Shown piece by piece: positions 59,444-64,000 of a DNA stretch of 64,000 nt (position 1 is the stretch's first letter; the number at the start of each line of letters is the position of its first letter). Under the pieces are notes generated by a model that made no database searches, was not told the origin of the DNA, and worked only from the letters and a program-made list of their open reading frames with translations. Position numbers and translations under genes: made by a program. The stretch spans positions 124,001 to 188,000 of the forward strand of contig JAAVTG010000039.1 of assembly GCA_011947345.1 (NCBI GenBank). The letters are read 5' to 3'. The stretch is from Phytophthora quininea. Taxonomy: Eukaryota > Oomycota > Peronosporomycetes > Peronosporales > Peronosporaceae.

Positions 59444-61361
59444 CTAGGTGTCTCCATCGTTGCTCGTTGCTTTCTGTTCGACCGGCTGCAAACGCATCGG
59501 AGGCTTGAGTGCTGTTGTGGTAACTAGCTTCGATTTTATTCGCAAACTTGTCCGCTGTTGAGCTCGTTTGTGCTGGTACGCACAAATACGCTCGAAAATC
59601 TCTTCGACCGCGCTATCCAGCACATCAAAGTCGAATTGAGACGAGTTACATGTGCATCGACAACAGTCCGATGAGAGTTGGCCCGGGCAAACATCAACTC
59701 GTCCGCAGCAAATCTGGAGTTCCTTCCACGTGAAAGCCACACGCACAAGCGCTTCGATAAACTGCGCTAGTGTCAGCTCCCGTGACTCGAGATAGCCGAC
59801 AGTGTTACTCGCGGTTGTTGACGCCTCGACACCTTTTGGCTCCGTGGGTTTTAAAACTGAAGTCATCGGCAAGCAGGAAAGAAATATACGCACTGCACGG
59901 ACTTCTTCTACTCCAGTAGGACCGGTTGATGTCTCCTCTGCGGGGATGGAAATGGTTGTACCCAGTATCAGCTTGATAGCTCGAAGCGTGGCGAGGAATT
60001 GAGAGCACTGCAGTCCATGCAGGCGTTGACGCTGTAGCCCTCTGTTCAAGCTATCACTTCGAGTGTTTGCGCTGATACTGATCTGATTGTCAAAGAAACC
60101 GGCTAAGATTGTTTGGTACTGCTCGATAATGAGCGGTAATCTTCGAGCGGCGCGCCCAAGAAAGAGATTGCGAAAGTGATTCACGTCCTGAATCTGTGCG
60201 AACGCCCCAAAATGATCGCGCACAAGCGTCTTCACCGCATCAGACATTTCCACCCCGTCGTTAGTTGCAACGCGCACACGATTTGGGTTGGACGAGTGTG
60301 TGCACAACATCCGCGCCACGTTAAGAAGAAAATCAATCAGGTGTTCTCGCCTAAGCGGAGAGTCTGTGATGCCATACCGTACCGGGTCTACACACTGCAC
60401 GTTTAAGTCGTCCAATAATTGAAGCCGACTGGGTATTTCGAACAGACCATCACCCAACGCTAAAGCTGTTCCCGCACCTACACGGCGCTCTGACGCAACA
60501 GCATACGCCGCATTTCCAGCATAAAAGCGAAAGAACCAAAGAAGCATCCGGTAGGACTTCTGCAGACTCCACGAATTCGTTTCCGATCCACAGCGTCACG
60601 AACAATTTTGTCGACCTCACCTAACCTCCAATCCGTCTCGAATAACGCGTTATAATCATCTTGGCATGAAAAACTGAGGTCTTCGAGAATACAATCGACT
60701 TGACGCTCTGACGTCCCGACAGCAAAATTCAGAGCTTGCTGGCTTGTGGGCGGATTGGTCTCACCATCTTTGGCACCCTGGACAGGCTCGTCAGCCAACA
60801 GAGAGGTTCACTGCAGTTGCTGTTGGCGGCCTCCTCCATTTCATTTTTCGCAAACGAAAACACTTGGCGGGAGTGGAAATCATACAAGTACTCGTGGAAC
60901 TGCTTCTGCGTCAACTTACGAGACGCAGCAATTTCGCTGTCATGTTCCTGCTGCCCACGACCGCCCGCTTGACTCAGTAGCGTTTGTTTCTTGAAGAAGC
61001 CTTGGTCTGTAAGTGTCTTCGCAGCTGCTGTTATGCTCGAGCTCGGCGTCTTCAGGGTTTCCCTCAAATTTGGATGGATTACACCTTTGGTAGTTGCTGT
61101 GCCTTTGCTCAATGTTGATGAAGCTTCGAATAGTTTCGACGATATTCGCTCCAGCTTGGTGTGACTGGGACTATGGCAATGGTTTGCCAAGGGTATGAGC
61201 TGGTTGTTGAGCTTCTTGCTAGCGTACGGAAGACGAACTGGTTTGCGTGTCTTGCGCCAGACGAGATACGATGCTTCTTGTCGCTCTAGCATTTCTCGGA
61301 TATGGTAACTCGATGGCGCCGGTGCCTGGACATACGGGTTCGTAACGAAGCTCGGTTCCAT
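59444..61361 (-). CDS. Large protein of unknown function
   Basis: Three long minus frames (61361-60729, 60798-60478, 60547-59444) overlap slightly and join across one-base breaks near 60790 and near 60490, giving about 630 residues in one exon. I recognise no family. The N-terminus is basic and Ser/Thr-rich with LTQKQFHEYLYDFH. The middle is helical and acidic. The C-terminal part has LRREHLIDFLLNVARML and LTLAQFIEALVRVAFTW, which look like helical hairpins (EF-hand or ARM-like at most). Codon use resembles the neighbours. Confidence 0.6.
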
Positions 61362-61503
61362 TGTCACAATGCCACGCCTGAATAAATAAATGTCCACCAC
61401 GTTGGGCTTGATCCCCCGAATTAGCTCGTCGTGATGGTCCGAAACGAAATTCTTGGCGACTCAATTTTTAAGTCTCAAAACGCTTCAACGTGGAGCCTTG
61501 CAG

Positions 61504-62406
61504 TCACTCTGGCACGCCCTTAAGCTTGGACGGCAATGTCAATATCTTTGTATCACCCAAACTGCGGAGCGAGCAAGTGGTGATATACTGCAGCATGTCT
61601 CGCATGTCTTGAAGGAACTTTGGGCCTTCACACAACGGCGAGGTGGATATCTGCGGCAATAACTTGTCGTCGCTTAACGCCAACAAGCTGGAGCAATCCT
61701 CCGGAGATATAAATGTCCTCCTGTACGGTCCGATATTGATCGTCAAAGGTGTTTCCTTCTCCACACAACACAGTAAAAGATGAAGCGGGTACGGTGACAA
61801 CCCAGCAAATCTTACAGGTACCTCCGGCAGTCTTGCATCCGCCTCGAACTCCACCACCCGGTATGTGTCTTCGGCAGGAAAGTAGCCGATACCTCGGGCG
61901 ATTGGCATCATCCTTCATTAGTTTCCCTTGAATTCCACTTCCCCGTCACAAACTGCTGGATCTCGTATGTATTGCCGCTATCAATCAACGTCTGTAGGAT
62001 GGCGAGTGTGATCGGGTGAGCGATCCCTCGATCGTCGTCGAACCCTCCGCCGATCGCGACTTTGGACGGCGCCAAGCCCACCAGAGCTTCCCAACTCGCC
62101 AAGAAGAATGACATTTGCGCCACCGTGTCAATGTGGGCGACTGCAACAATGTCGTCGCTATCCATAGAAAGCAGCACGATGGAGCAGGTGGTGGCGTCGT
62201 CGGAAGCCACGAGGTCGATGCCGTGGACTGCCGAGGCCACGAACGCCATCTCTTGCGCCAGTACGTGCACGCTGGAGCCGCTGTACGCCCACCACCATAA
62301 CCGGTTGGTCGAGAAGCTTCTGTCGTCGCTGTGCAAGCTCCGGGTCAGCGCCCAACGCCTCCAGCGCCGCCGCAGCGTCCAGGATCTGCTCGAACCCGTG
62401 CAGCAT
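61504..62406 (-). CDS. NTAN1: Protein N-terminal asparagine amidohydrolase (NTAN1)
   Basis: NTAN1 deamidates N-terminal Asn to Asp, feeding the Arg/N-degron pathway. The catalytic Cys is in ASDDATTCSIV; GGGFDDDRGIAHPIT, GPYRRTF and DDKLLPQISTSPLCEGP match the family in order. The start at 62406 gives MLHGFEQILDAAAAL, equivalent to the helical N-terminus of the animal enzyme. Frame breaks occur near 62275 (VGV/GSSVH) and near 61915 (between SRETNE and MMPIARG). About 295 residues, near the family length of 310. Divergent from the SANT-like gene across 105 bp. Confidence 0.9.
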
Positions 62407-62478
62407 TTTGTATTGTAATATTTGCTGAAATTTTGTGTAAAAATTCCGTCCAGTTCTGAATGGTTCCAGATCACTCGT

Positions 62479-62494
62479 TTCATTCTGTTTCTTT
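62479..62494 (+). promoter_or_regulatory. Initiator-like element between NTAN1 (-) and the SANT-like gene (+)
   Basis: TTCATTCTGTTTCTTT, a good TCATTY-type initiator, 18-33 nt before the ATG at 62512. Confidence 0.5.
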
Positions 62495-62511
62495 CCAGAT
62501 TCTGGCAGAAA

Positions 62512-64000
62512 ATGAGTTTGCAGCGGCGCGGTGGTCGAGTGCCCGGCGCCGAAGGCTACCACAAGGACGATACGAGCGCGCTGCTGGCGTCGGTGGCACG
62601 CGTTGTGCCCACGACCCCGGACGAGTGGGAGCAGGTGCTGCAGGACTACCGAGACACCCACGCGACGCCCAACGCGCGCGCCCAGCGAGACCAAAACTCG
62701 CTCAAGTGCAAGTTTAAGCAACTGGCCAAGAGCAACAAGCCCGAGGGCCGCGAGGCCAGCGCCATCATGGAGCAGATCGACGCCAAGCTGGCCAACGGCA
62801 AGTGGATGCAGAGACGCGGCGGCAGAGCGCGCGGCGCCGAAGGCTTCTCGGTGCAGGACGCACAGGCGATCCTGGCTTGCGTGCGCCGCGTCCTGCCGGT
62901 CTATAGAGAGGACTGGGACCTCACAGCGGAGGAGTACTTCAACACGTACGCCGGGATCAACGACAGGGTCCGGAGGGATGGGCTCTCGCTCAAGAACAAG
63001 TTCCGACAATGGCTTAAATGCGATCTCGAGACGGACGCAGTGTCTCGCCCGGAAGTGAAGGAGGCCAAGGAGATCCAGCAGGAGATTTTAATGAAGATCA
63101 GTCGCACAGGCAAAGACGTGGAGAGTGTGGACGAAGCGCAAGACAACGACGAGAGTAATGCTAGCGAGAGTAAGAGTATTGCTGAAGAGGAGGAAGGTCA
63201 TACCGAGGTGATGGAAGTGAAACACCGACGTGGTGGACGGCCACCTGGATCGGAAGGCTACACCCGCTCGGACACTAAGGCGTTACTGGCCTGTGTGAAG
63301 CAGGTCCTTCCAGGAGGCCCCAACGGCTGGGACCGCGTGCTGCAGTTGTACCGTGTAACCCACGCCACGCCTAACAATCGGTCGGCGAGAGCTGTGTCTG
63401 GGATCAAGAGCAAGTTTCGCCAACTGGTCAACTACAAGGAAGCTGTGGGCCAGGAGCTTCCTCTGGAAGTTTGTGATGCCCGTGCAATCCAACGGGAGAT
63501 CGATCTCAGTGTGAAGCTGGGGAGAAACTCGGAACATGGATCCGCTGCCGTCTTCGTCCATACTGCTACTGCTGTTACGGACGCGAGTGCGCACACGTCG
63601 GCTCCTGTGGTTGCGGCGGACGATTACGAGCATCAAGCAGAATTGCTGCGCACTGAGCATCAGAACAACGAAAACGACGAGCGGCAGAGCGTCGTGGCCG
63701 ATCTTGCGACAGCTTGGACGGATGGAGGCGATCCATTGGGGAAGCGGAAGAAGACCGACCCTGAAGCTGGTGTAGACAACCCAGAAGATGACATCAAGCC
63801 TTCCGAAGTTATAAGCGACGCACTGCGCTCTGAAATCGCCAACAGAGAGCTTGAACTGTTGAGGCAGCGTGAGCAACGAGAAGCCGAGCTGGACTTGTGG
63901 GAAAAGGAGCGAATCCAGCGCGAGAAGCACCGCATGGACATGGAAGCGTGGACGAATGTCTGTGACCGTCTGCGGACGCTGTACCGGGAACAGTCTTCCG
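62512..64000 (+). CDS. Triple SANT/Myb-like DNA-binding repeat protein (3' truncated)
   Basis: An uninterrupted frame of about 496 codons runs from the ATG at 62512 off the right edge. It has three repeats of about 85 residues (62524-62790, 62812-63055 and 63214-63475). Each opens with a short basic R-R-G-G-R-x-x-G-x-E-G motif, like an AT-hook, and continues with ALLACV-x-x-VLP, a central Trp, then NTY or THATPN and an SLKxKFxQ helix. Repeat 2 is the most divergent (INDRVRRDG replaces the usual linker). After an acidic Asp/Ser linker and a KRKKT basic patch, the C-terminal region (63810 onward) is a charged coiled coil (LRQREQREAELDLW). This is a trihelix/SANT-like layout common in oomycete genomes; DNA binding is inferred. 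Confidence 0.75.
   Translation, partial: MSLQRRGGRVPGAEGYHKDDTSALLASVARVVPTTPDEWEQVLQDYRDTHATPNARAQRDQNSLKCKFKQLAKSNKPEGREASAIMEQIDAKLANGKWMQRRGGRARGAEGFSVQDAQAILACVRRVLPVYREDWDLTAEEYFNTYAGINDRVRRDGLSLKNKFRQWLKCDLETDAVSRPEVKEAKEIQQEILMKISRTGKDVESVDEAQDNDESNASESKSIAEEEEGHTEVMEVKHRRGGRPPGSEGYTRSDTKALLACVKQVLPGGPNGWDRVLQLYRVTHATPNNRSARAVSGIKSKFRQLVNYKEAVGQELPLEVCDARAIQREIDLSVKLGRNSEHGSAAVFVHTATAVTDASAHTSAPVVAADDYEHQAELLRTEHQNNENDERQSVVADLATAWTDGGDPLGKRKKTDPEAGVDNPEDDIKPSEVISDALRSEIANRELELLRQREQREAELDLWEKERIQREKHRMDMEAWTNVCDRLRTLYREQSS

Overview
This window is eukaryotic nuclear DNA from an oomycete, most probably Phytophthora or a close relative. The basis is dense genes on both strands, short GT-AG introns (about 39-120 nt), very short intergenic gaps, TCATTY-type initiator motifs 20-40 nt upstream of several start codons, and the protein set itself (flagellar EFHC-like protein, tyrosinase, expanded mitochondrial D-lactate dehydrogenases, oomycete-style SANT repeats). 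I saw no rRNA, tRNA, CRISPR array or intact transposon.

Layout. 1-5.3 kb: 3' part of a giant surface protein with Calx-beta-like repeats, a discoidin domain, an EGF module and a membrane anchor. 5.7-11.5 kb: PSMD5-like proteasome chaperone and an FHA-domain protein. 11.8-20.3 kb: secreted tyrosinase, NOP56, EFHC1-like ciliary protein, RPUSD2-like pseudouridine synthase. 20.4-24.6 kb: copper P1B-ATPase with many N-terminal HMA units. 25.3-33.6 kb: RBFA, omega-amidase, a small mitochondrial membrane protein, ALG6, HSD10-type dehydrogenase and a family-X DNA polymerase-like protein. 35-48.9 kb: two-homeodomain TALE protein, PhyH dioxygenase, SK-like K+ channel, cytosolic carboxypeptidase 1, a LEA14-like membrane protein, REEP/HVA22 protein, ribose-phosphate pyrophosphokinase. 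49.1-57.7 kb: TRAP1 and a tandem array of three D-lactate dehydrogenase genes. 57.8-64 kb: small membrane protein, ankyrin protein, an unknown protein, NTAN1 and a partial triple SANT-like DNA-binding protein that runs off the window.

These are mostly housekeeping genes, not one pathway. Small functional themes recur: mitochondria (TRAP1, D-LDH x3, RBFA, HSD10), flagellum and microtubules (EFHC, CCP1), protein turnover (PSMD5, NTAN1), copper (ATPase, tyrosinase) and rRNA/RNA modification (NOP56, RPUSD2).

A caution applies throughout. Many conserved genes change frame at a single missing base, usually inside a short homopolymer. The pattern spans essential genes, so I read it as assembly error and not pseudogenisation, and I annotate each gene as one CDS across the breaks. 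Gene spans are outer limits of the coding region including introns; exon edges are given where I could read them.
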